NCBI GenBank assembly: GCA_958450365.1
Contig: CAUEEP010000937.1
Span: 186,001 to 250,000 of the forward strand
Direction: 5' to 3'
DNA from: Mesorhabditis belari
Taxonomy: Eukaryota; Nematoda; Chromadorea; Rhabditida; Rhabditidae
Length of the DNA stretch: 64,000 bases
A program made the translations under genes and the position numbers. The notes below the pieces were generated by a model. It was not told the DNA's origin. It did not search any database and saw nothing but the letters and a program-made list of their open reading frames with translations. Positions 11,951-23,791 of this stretch are shown in pieces; position 1 is the first letter of the stretch, and each line of letters begins with the position of its first letter.

Positions 11951-12210
11951 GGACAACAATCTTCGCTTTCATGATGCTAGTTTCTCTGCGTTATGTTATT
12001 AGATCAATCCAATCACTTTCCTGTGCTCCATATCCAAAGGAAATCTTTCATCTGTCGACGAATGATTGATTTATCTTTATTTCCTCTAGATCTTTATGCA
12101 ACTGGGTTATTAGTTCTCGAGAATTTCACCTTAAACAACTCCACAAAACTCCCAATCAGCCTCAAGTAATTTAGTGAATCAGAAAGGGTGTGTTTTTGAA
12201 TCAAAAAATA

Positions 12211-12258
12211 CAGCTAGACAGGCTGATAGTACGATGGTACTATCAGCCTGTCTAGCTG
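12211..12258. repeat. Perfect 22-bp inverted repeat with a 4-nt loop
   Basis: The left arm 12211-12232 (cagctagacaggctgatagt plus ac) is the exact reverse complement of 12237-12258, with loop gatg. The sequence after the right arm repeats part of the left arm (atagtaccatcg). Confidence 0.9.
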
Positions 12259-12465
12259 ATAGTACCATCGCTTTTCTAAAGATAAAAATCTAATAGATAA
12301 GTTTAATTTTTATGAAGATAAAGTTAAAAAATAAAATGAACAACACAAAAGAAAGAAATCAATAATAAGTGAGCTCTCTTTGCTTTAGTTTAACTTCAAA
12401 AAAGACGCCTAGTCATCGTCTAGTCATCGTCAAGCGTTTTAAAGCACTGTCGGCTAAAGTCGGAA

Positions 12466-12590
12466 GATTCAAGAAGCCAAGAAGGTTCAAGGCTTCTTGG
12501 CTTTCAAGAAGGTTCAAGGATCCTTGGCTTTCAAGAAGGTTCAAGGCTTCTTGGCTTTCAAGAAGGTTCAAGGCTTCTTGAATGGCTTTC
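12466..12590. repeat. 27-bp tandem repeat, about four copies
   Basis: The unit contains ttcaaggcttcttggctttc and aagaagg and is itself self-complementary (aagaagg / cttctt). Open frames across it are repeat artefacts. Confidence 0.8.
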
Positions 12591-12674
12591 TCGAGTTCAT
12601 TCACGCTTGAATATTGCTTGTTTCCTTTGTAGAAATCTCGAACGAGTGTCCCCCACACATTCAAGTTCAAATCG

Positions 12675-12765
12675 CAGAGAGCTGAGCTGCAAGCGCAGAG
12701 AGCCTGAGCTGCAAGCGCAGAGAGCCTGAGCTGCAAGCGCAGAGAGCCTGAGCTGCAAGCGAGTC
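12675..12765. repeat. 22-bp tandem repeat (gagcctgagctgcaagcgca)
   Basis: Four to five copies, GC-richer than the surroundings. From 12770 to 13215 there is a G-rich unique stretch with an inverted pair, ggatattcaggggaaa near 13082 and ttcccctggatatc near 13200, but no supportable gene. Confidence 0.8.
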
Positions 12766-13384
12766 AAGCGAGAGTCTCGATTTTGTGCACTGTCAGTTAA
12801 GTTGGGGATATTGGAACCGTATCCGAACCATATTGGAACCATGTCAGTCAATCTTTTTCCACAGAAACTGGAAACACAGCTCGTCTAATTCTAATGACAA
12901 ATTGTATAAATTCTGTTTCCCCAAAGCGATTTGTTTAGTTGCATAAGTTGAAGCGCCAGATCACAGAGACCGCTTGTGCCTGTTTTCCGCAAAAGAAAAG
13001 GGCATGGTTGTGTTCTCCGAGGGAGTGGATCGATGTCGATCGGGGGTCGGCTAGGCATTTGGGAAAAAGAAGGGGGAAAAAAGGATATTCAGGGGAAAGG
13101 GGAACCATTTTCTTTTGCCCGAAAGGGAAGGGGCATTGCTCGTACCATTTCGGCACCTGCGAACTGGGCCAAAGGGCATATCCCTCCAAAATAGCGCTCT
13201 TTTCCCCTGGATATCGATTTTCTGTTCTGATTTTTGTTCTGATTTCTGTTTTGATTTCTGTTTTGATTTTTGTTCTGATTTTTGTTCATGATCACTTTTC
13301 AGATTTCTTTTATCAGTTTAGATTTATATATCTTTTATTAGACTATAGATTAGTAAGGATTTGCATTTAGAATTAGATTGGGTG

Positions 13385-13815
13385 TTAGATGGTTAGCTGG
13401 TTAGCTGGTGGTTAGCTGGTTAGCTGGTGGTTAGCTGGTTAGCTGGTGGTTAGCTGGTTAGCTGGTGGTTAGCTGGTTAGCTGATTAGCTAGTTAGCTGA
13501 TTAGCTGGTTAGCTGGTTAGCTGGTGGTTAGCTGGTTAGCTGGTTAGCTGGTTAGATGGTTAGCTGATTAGCTGGTTAGCTAGTTAGCTAGTTAGCTAGT
13601 TAGCTAGTTAGCTAGTTAGCTAGTTAGCTGATTAGCTGGTTAGCTGGTTAGCTGGTTAGCTGGTGGTTAGCTGGTTAGCTGGTGGTTAGCTGGTTAGCTG
13701 GTGGTTAGCTGGTTAGCTGATTAGCTAGTTAGCTGGTTAGCTGGTTAGCTAGTTAGCTGGTTAGCTGGTTAGATGGTTAGCTGATTAGCTGGTGGTTAGC
13801 TGTTAGATGTTAGCT
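13385..13815. repeat. 8-bp tandem repeat (gttagctg)
   Basis: About fifty units, with ggtggttagctg variants defining a larger period and agttagct variants in the middle. No coding support. Confidence 0.9.
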
Positions 13816-14474
13816 TTTTACTAGCGAAGAGCTGAGAGAATTGAGCCGAGAGCAAGTGATTCTAAAACAGTCTTTGACGCTGATTCAGAATATCTAGATC
13901 TTTTAGGGATAACGTGTTGACATTTGCGATATTTTTTAATTTAAAAAATATATGGGAAACGGGAAGACAGCTAGATTATTGTATTGTAAGTTTTGCCTTT
14001 TAGTTTTGCATTGTAAAAGTATTGTAAGTTTCGCCTGTCACTTTGCCAATCAGTGACATCAATTCTTATTTAAAAAAAATCATATACATGCTTTGATATC
14101 AGCTTAGCGCTACAGTATCACTTGGCCACACCTGATTTGAGGCAAGGACCAATTGCGCAACGGGGGTTTCTCACAGAGAGATTCCCCTTTCTCTAATATA
14201 TTTGTTCTCATCTGTGTGTCGAGAAACGGTGGCCCGGGGAAATCAGTCTGTTACAGAATCGCGTCAAAAATTTGACATTAGACTTATTTTGTGGTTTTTT
14301 TTACCGCTAAAATCGGGATATGAATCTAAAATCTGAACAAATTTGCTTGATGATTTTAAAAATAGTAATTTTTGGCTATGTTTTCGGCTATTTTTGGCTA
14401 TTTTTGGCTATTTTTGGCTATTTTAGCCTTGTAAAGAGTTTAATTTTTGACTTTTTTAGAAGTTTAAATATTGC

Positions 14475-14595
14475 ATTGTATTGTATTGTTTGTTTGTTGT
14501 ATTGTATTGTACTATATTGTACTGTATTGTACTATATTGTACTATATTGTACTATATTGTACTATATTGTACTGTATTGTACTGTATTGTTTATT
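14475..14595. repeat. 10-bp tandem repeat (attgtactat / attgtactgt)
   Basis: About eleven units. A short tttttggcta run precedes it at 14370-14425. Sequence at 13816-14370 and 14600-14880 shows nothing supportable. Confidence 0.85.
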
Positions 14596-14920
14596 CACAC
14601 CTAGCTTTCTCTTATCTAAACCCTTAAAACCCCCAATCTTTTCCCGAAATCTTAGTTTTCTCAAGATCATTGTCCAGATTGTGACAACGATGGGCTTTTA
14701 CCGAAATCGCTCTTGACAGCGCTGTTGTGGTGGGCGGTGGAGGGAGAAATTCAAATTTTTCAAGGCCGCGCACCGCCTCCAATTTGCATGCACCCTAGGG
14801 GTAGCCTAACCCGTCTCTCACCCTCTGAAAATCCCTCGCTCTATTCCCTCTTTTATCTCTGTCACCTCTCAATTCCCTCTCATGTATAGGCGATGTGTAT
14901 GGCAAAAATGTCACAGGGGG

Positions 14921-14940
14921 CGTGCCGCGGCCTTTGTTTG
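14921..14940 (+). promoter_or_regulatory. Candidate TCF site with adjacent helper-like site
   Basis: cctttgttt (14931-14939) fits the HMG-box consensus for TCF proteins (SCTTTGWW). It lies directly beside gccgcgg (14924-14930), close to the GC-rich helper sites that C-clamps contact. It is about 1.4 kb upstream of the pop-1 start codon. Single-site matches are common by chance, so this is only a suggestion of autoregulation. Confidence 0.2.
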
Positions 14941-15547
14941 AATCGCACCGCTTTGGGCGACTGGGGGAAAAGAGTGAGACGATTGGGCAGAGCGGAGAAA
15001 AGAACAGACACAGAGGGGTGATGCCAAGAGAGAAGTCTCTGTCTTACTACCGCCCCAAAAAAGAGCACGCTTTCCTTTTGCGGCCTGTGTGCCCCTTGTC
15101 CTTTTTTGGCGCTAAGCACCATGGCGTTGTTTAGAAAGCGCGCGTTATTTGACGGATATTCGTAAGGGATCTTTTGATAGGGATTAGATTGATAAATTTT
15201 GTTCTGATCTATCATTGTTCTACTTAATTCTTAGCTTTTTGATAAGATTTGATAATTTGCTTTTTGCTAAAGATTCATTTGTGAAATTTTCTTTCAAAGC
15301 TGTTCTTTCCTTCAACTAAAAAAAGATTAATGTTTTTTAAATTTTTGCACAATTAGATAATTTTGGCATTTGCCCACTTGTCATTGCTTTAATTTTGTTT
15401 TAAAAAATTTTAACAGCTTTTGACAAGTGGTAAGACTTTTGCCTTGTAAACTAGCATTGATTAAGATTTGCAATGAATGCTGTGGAAGCAATACTTCCAC
15501 AGCTTCATTCCCAAATCATGAACATTTATATTGGCTTGCATAGGAAC

Positions 15548-15720
15548 TAAATAGGAATGAAATAGGAATGAAATAGGAATGAAATAGGAATGAAATAGGA
15601 ATGAAATAGGAATGAAATAGGAACTATAAAGGAACTAAATCGAAACTATAAAGTAACCAAATAGGAACTATAAAGGAACTAAATAGGAACTATAAAGTAA
15701 CCAAATAGGAACTATAAAGG
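15548..15720. repeat. 11-bp tandem repeats (aggaatgaaat; aggaactataa)
   Basis: Seven or more units of the first type grade into a longer unit of about 22 bp of the second. Sequence at 15125-15545 and 15725-16240 is unique AT-rich DNA, presumed pop-1 upstream region, with no gene seen. Confidence 0.85.
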
Positions 15721-16240
15721 GATATTGGCTTGCATTGTTCTCATAACAATCTGCTTAAACATGGCTGGCCGATTGGCTCAATTAGCTACAGCATAGCCAA
15801 TGTAGGTTAAAAATCCTGTGCCACTTCCTTCAATTCAACTTTCCCTGATCATCTCTAGTGCAAGTCGATGATGCACTAGAGTTGCAGTTGCAAGTCATAT
15901 TTAGCTAGAGTAGAGCAAATTCAGCAAACACACACACAAATTCAAGGCCAATCTTGAAATCTTTCAACAATTTGGCAATGAATCAATCATAACTCAAAGC
16001 TTGTCACAAACTTGTCACAAACTTTGAGCTTTCAAATGAAAAGAATGAAAATTCTTGCAAAAAGACCTTACAAATGTCAAGATATTCGGTTAATTAATTG
16101 AGTATTCATTTTTATTAGACCTTCTTCATTTTACGCGTATAAATTAGGAAATTTTTTGCAAACTTTTCATAAATTTTACGGATTCTTTAACTTTAAAAGT
16201 TCTTGTTCTTTTTGACTTTAAACGTTTGATAAACCAATTT

Positions 16241-16248
16241 TTCTTTAG
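16241..16248 (+). promoter_or_regulatory. Candidate spliced-leader acceptor of pop-1
   Basis: tttttctttag ends at 16248, 95 nt upstream of the pop-1 ATG, with no obvious upstream donor in frame. In nematodes this is where an SL1 trans-splice acceptor would be expected. Confidence 0.4.
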
Positions 16249-16343
16249 AGGATCGACTCGTATTTGAGGATCTAACCGTGTGAAAGGCGTGAGTGAGTGA
16301 AACGACGACACTGATTGAGAGAGCCGGCCCTTCCACGTTCACC

Positions 16344-19300
16344 ATGCAGACCGAGGAGGGGACCGATGAAGTTAAGGTCGGTTGAAAGTTTATCTAAGAG
16401 CTGATTTGATACTTGTAATCTTGAAAGTTAGCCGAATTTTTGTACAAATCGGTAAAATGATTATCGTAGACCAATTTTTAGCAAATATTTGCTCAAGCTT
16501 TCGGTCATAACAAAGATTTTGGCTTTTTTGATGATTGGAATAAGCGTTTACTTTTGTCAATTCATTATTAGCTTTAAAATAGAAATAAGTAATCTGAAAT
16601 AGAAATAAGTAATCTGAAAAACTAAGCATAGGATTCTTTTGAATTGCCTTTGAGAAAGTTGGAGCAAAGTTTTTCAACTTTTTTCAACTTATTTCAGCTT
16701 ATTTCCACTTTTTTTCAACTTAAAGTACAGAATAATATGCTATATAAGTAAATGATCAACAGTTTTTTCAAAGCTTTTCAGCAACAACAATCTTTTCTTT
16801 AGGTTTTTCGACGCCAAGTTGAGGACAGCGATGAAACGGCGCCCGAATCCTCTGAGCGACTAGATGCTGTCAAAAAGGTTTGTAGAGATTTTTAAGTTTT
16901 AAATCTAACAATTAAGCAAGTCGTTGTTTTGTTTAAACATAGTGATTAGGCGTGATTTTACTTTAAACTCTACTACGTTTCAAATAGGTTTCAAATTCAA
17001 ATCTAATACGTTTTTAACGGTTCAAATTTTCTTTTTTTTCAGGAAGCTGCCATCGAGACCGAGCTGGAGCAGAGAAGCAACCCAGCTGAGCCATTTGGTG
17101 AGTTTTAAAGCTTGTTGACGTTGACGAAAAGTTGACGGCCATCTGATTTCCATGATTTTCCCAAAATTTCATATTGTGGATTTCTCAAATACCAAATTTC
17201 CATGAAGAACTAGTTAGAACTAGAAAAGTTGGCAACTTGAATCAAACTTTTGATTCAAAATTTTGCCCAAACTCTACTCAGCAATCATTTTTGTCAAAAA
17301 AAATCCCACTCATCGCATTCACTCTCATTTAAAATTCACCCACGTTCCGTTCTCGATTATTTGGTCAAGTGGGTGATTTCCGTTTGTCCTTTCCCCCTCT
17401 TTACTCATTCATTCATCGATTCTCTTATCTGGGGGTCATTTCATTCATCTCATTTTTGGGGGACAGGTCCTTTCTCACATCACCGCAACGAGTATTCTTT
17501 CATTGCGCAATCGGTAGCACCAATGAGGGTTCTTTTGTGGATCTTTTTTGAGGCCATCATTTGATCCTTTTGGGAAACGATTCTTGAGGCTTGGGGGACT
17601 GTTTTGCAGGAAAAAAGGAAGTTGTGGATAAATTGGCCATAATTTTAAGTGTTTAGCTAGAGCCCCTTAAAATTTAATGTAATAAAATACAATTTAAGTG
17701 TAAAATTTCGAGTAGTAGCTTGGAATACTATTTTTTATACCGTAAAACCTTGAACTGACTACGTTTTAGTCAAAATTCCATGGTAACTAGACTCTACAAG
17801 CTTTTACTATGTTCCTTTTGAGCCATTGAGCCGTTACCATTTTCTCCTTTTTTTTCTCAGCTTGTCAAAAAATTCTCTCTCCAATCAATCAATTTGGTTG
17901 GGACCACGAGAGAAGGACTTGATTAGAGACGCGAGCCGCACAAAAGATAGATAGAAAAGAAAAATGGGCAAAAGACGGGGTGATTCTTACAAATTATTGC
18001 CTGTTTTATGTGACACTCTGGGAACAAACGAAGCAATCGAACGAAAAATAAAAAGAAGAAAGAGTGGCGAAGAAGAGAGCTACGTTTTTGTACTTAAGCA
18101 TGGGTAGATCAACAGTTAAAGCGAACATTAGATTGCTGTAGGTTGCTGTAGATTGATGTAGGGAGGCGGTAGATTGCTGTAGATTGATGTAGATTGATGT
18201 AGATTGATGTACGTTGCTGTAGATTGATGTAGATTGCTGTAGATTGCTTTACGTTGCTGTAGATTGATGTAGTGAGGCTGTAGATTGCTTAAAATCTGAT
18301 CTAATCATCAAAGCGCTCAAAAATCTTTCCCATTTGATCCGGAGTGTTAAAAAATTATCGGGGGAGATGAATGTGCCCTTGTCCCCTTTCAATCTCGATC
18401 ACTTTTTACTTCTTTTGCCAACCTGATCCCCTATCTGATTCAATCCCCTTTTGCCCGTTACGCAATTTGATGTGTTACGCAAAAGGTGCGAACACATTTC
18501 CCGTCAATCCTTTTCCCCTTTGAGTGGCATTTATCAAGTTATTTCGTTACCTAAAGTCTAAAATTTTAGTTTCTAAATACGAGAAAGATTCTAAAGCTAG
18601 TTTTAATTTTTTTTTTACTTATAAGCTATCATTTTTAAGATTATAGATATTACGGCAGCAAGGATTTTGTTTTAAAATGCATTGAAATTAGTTTACAGCA
18701 TTGTTTAAAGCATTTACAGCATTGTTTAAAGCATTTACAACATTGTTTACAGCATTTCCCTTTATCTAACAATAATACTGAATACCGATTCAAAAGCTTT
18801 CCAGAGAAGATAACTCCCTAAAAGCCAAGCCAAATGTTTGCTTGAAAAAGCGCAAGGGTTTGCTTAGGTGTGCGGGGTCTTACCGTGTCTTGTCCAGATC
18901 CAAAAAAAGAGAAAAGAGTCGAGTCAATGAATGAGAGAATGGAGTAATGAGTGGGTTGCATGATTACACAAATATAGCCATATTTGCTTGGTTGACCATA
19001 GAATAGAAAGATTGGAGGCTCTTTTCAAATAAAAATTGGGACCCTTTATCTACTTTTTCATTTAATCTTTCACAATGCTAAATTTAAAATCGTTTTCATT
19101 GACAGAATTGACAGATTCATTTTATTCATTTTCTCAGTCACATTCTTTGCCACTTTAGTGAAAGGTGTGAGTGAAAATTGATGAACGAGATGTCACAAAG
19201 ACTAATTAACCCTCAAACATCAAGGGCATTGATAAATGCTCTTGATGTCGATTTCAACCAATTCCATTCAAAATCGACCGCTTTTGAAGGGGAATTGATA

Positions 19301-22300
19301 GAAAGAAAATGGAAATAGAACAAAAAAATATAAGAGATATGAAATAAGATATCAAAAAGATATGAGAATCATGGAAATCAGCGGCCAATTAGGTGCAAAT
19401 AGATAATAAATAGGAACCACGGTTCAGTTAATAAACTTGCAAACTTGAGGTCTTGTACTCAAGGTCTTGTAAGGTCTTATACTGTGCTTCGTAAACATGC
19501 TTATTTTTGCAATTCAGGTAAATCTGGAGCCTTCAAGGAGACGTTCCCATCACCCTATGCCTCGCCCAGCTTTCCACCACTCGGCTTCCCGTTTCCGCTT
19601 GGTGGCTTACCGGGCTTTGGAGTTACCGGCTCACTCTCACCCTATTTTTTCCCAACACTCATGGGAATGGTTTGTTTTTACTTACGAATAAAAATGTTTA
19701 ACAGTTCACAAATATGGATTAAATGATCCTAGGATGATGCATTAAGCATTTTTGAAATATGTTTTACTCAAAAGATAATTAAAAGATCGCAAAAGGTAAT
19801 CAAAAGATCGCAAAAGACTCACTCAAAAGCAATTCCCATTCACACTCTTTGTTCTCTCTCAAAAAAAACTGACCTAAAAACATCCGGTGCTTACTATTTA
19901 CTACATATTAACTCTACGGTAGGTGCTGGTGGTAATTATTCTCGCTTCAAGAGAAAAAGAGAAAGGAGTGAAGGTTTGTTGCCCTGTTTTGTGCATTCTC
20001 TCATCTATTGGATGGGGGGAACACTTGACTCGGTTTCCTTCTCATTGTCCTCCTTTTTTGGTGGCTCTCATCGGGTCATCCTCTTCTATGAGGTGTCATA
20101 ATTACTCGTGTTGTCTACCTAGGGACTAAAATGATGTGTAAATTTATTAGTGAACTATTTAAATGTAAAGAAAACTGGAGCAAAGCAAAATTTACATTTT
20201 TTTTTGTTTTAGAGTCAGACACAACAATTACTGGCACAACGAGCTTTCCAAACTCCTTCAATCGGTCCACTCATGGGTTCCTACTCGCCCAACTACAATC
20301 CAGCATTGTTGGCTATGCAGGTAAATCTTTGAAACATTGCTTATCTAATCATTGACAGAATAAAAATCATTGACATTTTGATCATTACGTGTTCAGTTGC
20401 AGCAAACCTTCCAACTCGGATCACCCGGCAGCCCGTTAACAGCCTTTCAGAAACAACACGCCGCCGGACAAGTGCCGTTGACTTCTAATTTGAGGTGTGA
20501 TTCTTAAGAATTATAAGTTGAATAGATTAAGAATAGTTTGTGCCATATATGCAAAAGTTTGAATTGCTATAAGAACTCGGATTGATGTTCTGATTGCAAA
20601 ACTGATGATGTTATCAACAATTGTAATCACTGCATATTTAGACCCGGTGCTCTCAATCAGATGACAAACGTCCGTGTGCCTCCCTACAATGTCGCGACCG
20701 GATCACAAAGTCAAACAACAACACCCAAAAGAAGTGAGCACTTTGTGTTAATTTCGGTTTTTTATGAAAAGAATTGAATCGAATCGAAAAAATGAAAAGA
20801 AAAGAATCGCTTTTCTCGAAAATTTACAATCTTCATATGAAAACTGTTAAACACTAATTTATCAAGAGCTTTAGAAGAACGGAAACGATCGCCTCACATC
20901 AAGAAACCTCTCAATGCCTTCATGTGGTTTATGAAAGAAAACAGGTTTGTTTTTTTGAAAGTTTACAGAAATCAATGACTTATTTTTCAGACCAAAGCTG
21001 ATGGCTGAGTTGGGTTTCAAAGAAAAGCAATCAGCTGAATTGAACAAAGAGTTAGGGAAACGATGGCACGAGTTGAACAAAGAAGCACAAGAAAAGTGAG
21101 TAGTTTTTATTGATTTTGTTTTTGATCAATTTCAAGAAAAATTCAATTTCATTTTGTTTAGATACTTTGTGCTTGCCAAGAAGGACAAAGAGGATCATCA
21201 ACAGAGATATCCGGGATGGAGTGCGCGTGAGAACTATGCGATCCATAAAAAGAAGAAGAGAAAGAGGGAAAAGACTGAAGGTTCGTTCGGGATAGGACTT
21301 AAATCCTTATCATGAAATCTGAATACTGAATGTCTTTCATAAAAGAATTAAAAGATATTCAGTGTTCTTCTAAAAATTTCGTTGCGGTGAGCGGTAGTGA
21401 AACGATCTTTAAACTTTCACCATTTGAGAATTTAGTTGCACAACTATTAAGAATTTGTTGTTGTTGTTGTTGTTGTACGATTATCTCAAAGTTATTGAGC
21501 ACGATTATTTTAAAGTTATTATCATCTACTGATCCTCTTTCCAATCATCGCTACAGTACACCTACCCCACCTCTCTGCGGGGGATTTCTTGTTTGTTGAG
21601 GGGAATGTTCGGCCACGCTTGTCAAGTGATTCCTCTTTTGCACTCTTTGATGGGATAAAGAGATGATAGTCAGTGTTGAGTGGATAGGGAGAAGAAAAGA
21701 GAGAGAAAGACTCGGCTTTTGACGGTAGACAACATAAGGAGACGGCACTTGGTCCTTGATTTGGGGGTTGAAAGAAAAGTCGAGTTTCAGTGAAGGTTTA
21801 ATGAACTAGAATTGCGATCTATGCTGCTAATTCTTGGCTTCGGTAAAATGTAAAGTCCCCAATTTAGAATTCAGAGTTTAGAGCCCAAAAATTTAGAGCT
21901 TTTCCTGTTTCATTTACCGTCGAAATGTTAACAACCTTTGAACGCGTGTGCAAATCAGAGAGTGGCTCTCTCAAAGAAACTGATATTAGATCGGGGACGG
22001 ATGATGTTAGATTGGGAACGGATAACATTTGCATAGCTACATCCATCGATTGAGTGCTGTGCAGGCTATCAAAGGTGTGGTGACCACCTCCCGATCGGAT
22101 CACTGGCTCTCAAGAGCTTCTTGGACGATTCGGATAGCTCAAATAGCTCCTATTGCACACTCATCTCATCAATCGAAAGCAGTCAAACAACCCGCTCCCC
22201 GCATCCACTTTCTTCATCGTTGAGTGAGTGACCATCGGATGTGCTTGTTGAGATGAGCGATGAGTGCCCGCTATCAGTGTCCTCTTGTGGTTATTAGTGC

Positions 22301-23791
22301 TCCTTCGAACATCTCTCTTCAACACCCGCATTCATCGTTATCCTCTTTAACACAACAAAATCATCTTGCTCTTTTCTCGATCTTTATCCCACACACTCGA
22401 GAAATCCTTGTGTTGTTGAGCTGTGCGGCCGCCCGCTATGCAATCACCGACTACCGTAATCTGTTGTGATCTTTAAACGAAAGCTTTGGGATGTGCGTTG
22501 TCGTTGGAAATGGGGTTTAGAAAATGATCTTAATGCGATAAGAGTACAAATGAATTTAGACTTTAGTCCCTAATTTGTGCAAATTTTGGTATGCAAAGAT
22601 CTATAAAATATTTGTTCTTTTTAGATATCAACGAGGCGAAGAAATGCCGAGCGAGGTTCGGCGTCGATCGACAAGATTTATGGTGTCAGTACTGTCGAAG
22701 GAAGAAGAAATGCCAATTCACTGGTGGAGGCGGCGGAGAAGTGTGAGTTTTGAGCGAGAAATGTCACTACTATTACTCGAGCTTCTATAGGGGTGACTGT
22801 TATTAAATGTTCTCATTTCAGGTCACGATCCTCGTCATCTACCGAGCCATCACTGCCTGGAGATGTGACGCATTTGCTGTTGAACAGCGAGAATGACGAC
22901 ATCAAGATGCCTTTCCGAATCAAGAACGAAGATGTGAATTATGAGTCTGAATCGGATACCGACGGAGAGGAGGTAGGATTTTGGGAAAAGGAGAAATTCA
23001 TTAAGCTTTCACTAAGTTAAACGTAACATTTTTCATCGGGAATCTGAAGATTGACCCGAAAAAACAAAAATATACCACCAGGTGACCTATCTACCGCAAA
23101 TCCTGCTTAGGTACAGTCGTTAAAAAAAGTCTTGGCTGGTTAGTGTTCATTTGGTCCATAGGATCACATACAAATATATTGATCACAAATGGTTTTATGT
23201 AGCATTTTTAAAGGTTGTTAAAATGAATCATTTAGCTTTTCGATATCCTTTGAACCAAGAGTTTTGTGATCGAAAAACCTTACTTGAGCATGATTTTTAA
23301 AAACCTGTATTTCAAGAATGAATGGATCCCATTGAAAACGGTTCCAATTATAGTGGCATTGGATCGTCTATGACTTATTTATTAATTTTGTTCTGGTGAA
23401 AATGAAAAGCTACTGGCAGTTTTGAAGCCTTGAATGAAATCTGAGAAAGACGACTTTACCCTCTGATGCAAAAGTAGCTTGAAAAACTCGATTTAGAGCG
23501 ACATCAAAAAAGCTAAGAATATTATCTTAAAGCTCTCACAAAATACTACAAAAAAACTAATTGGGATCGATTTATATGAATGTGATCTAACGGGAGAAAA
23601 ATGAGAAAACATTGGCCGGACAAGACTTTTTTTTTTGATGACTGTATATTTCGTGAAGTTTAATGACTAAAAACTCGATACATTATTGGAAACGATAATC
23701 TCTTCATTTCTAGATGGATGAAGATCTTGACATGGACGATCCGACATTGACCGCTCACGAATTGGAGCGAGTGAACACCGATCAGCTATAG
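16344..23791 (+). CDS. pop-1: POP-1, TCF/LEF-family HMG-box transcription factor (13 exons)
   Basis: Exons: 16344-16376, 16803-16877, 17043-17097, 19518-19669, 20213-20320, 20397-20494, 20642-20733, 20875-20944, 20991-21095, 21162-21280, 22625-22742, 22822-22972, 23714-23791. All junctions are GT-AG and the phases join without error into 417 residues, close to C. elegans POP-1 (about 438). Residues 1-30 hold the beta-catenin-binding motif DEVKVFRR. Residues 56-204 are a Pro/Gly/Gln-rich linker. The HMG box is at about 211-281 ([15 protein letters not shown] ... [11 protein letters not shown]), followed by a basic tail, KKKKRKR. The C-clamp has Cys310, Cys323, Cys326 and Cys332 (CRARFG ... [11 protein letters not shown]), and the C-terminus is acidic. 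In the family this nuclear protein represses Wnt targets or, with SYS-1 or other beta-catenins, activates them during asymmetric divisions. No domain is broken. The start is chosen because the conserved N-terminus begins there. Confidence 0.96.
18125..18285. repeat. Tandem repeat (gtagattgat / gtagattgct) in pop-1 intron 3
   Basis: About fifteen 10-bp units. Intron 3 (17098-19517, 2.4 kb) is the longest pop-1 intron and otherwise holds unique AT-rich sequence. It separates the beta-catenin-binding exons from the rest of the protein. Confidence 0.8.
23114..23644. mobile_element. Non-autonomous Tc1/mariner-like element in pop-1 intron 12
   Basis: The 5' end cagtcgttaaaaaaagtctt and the 3' end (reverse complement cagtcatcaaaaaaaaaagt) form imperfect terminal inverted repeats of about 30 bp. 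TA dinucleotides flank both sides (23112-23113 and 23645-23646), the Tc1/mariner target signature. The 531-bp interior has no transposase frame. It lies in the 741-bp intron before the last exon. Confidence 0.75.

Noticed and set aside
12939..13370. 143-codon frame in a G-rich stretch upstream of pop-1
   Set aside because: No homology recognised, the other strand is equally open, and it ends in a ttctgttttgatt repeat.
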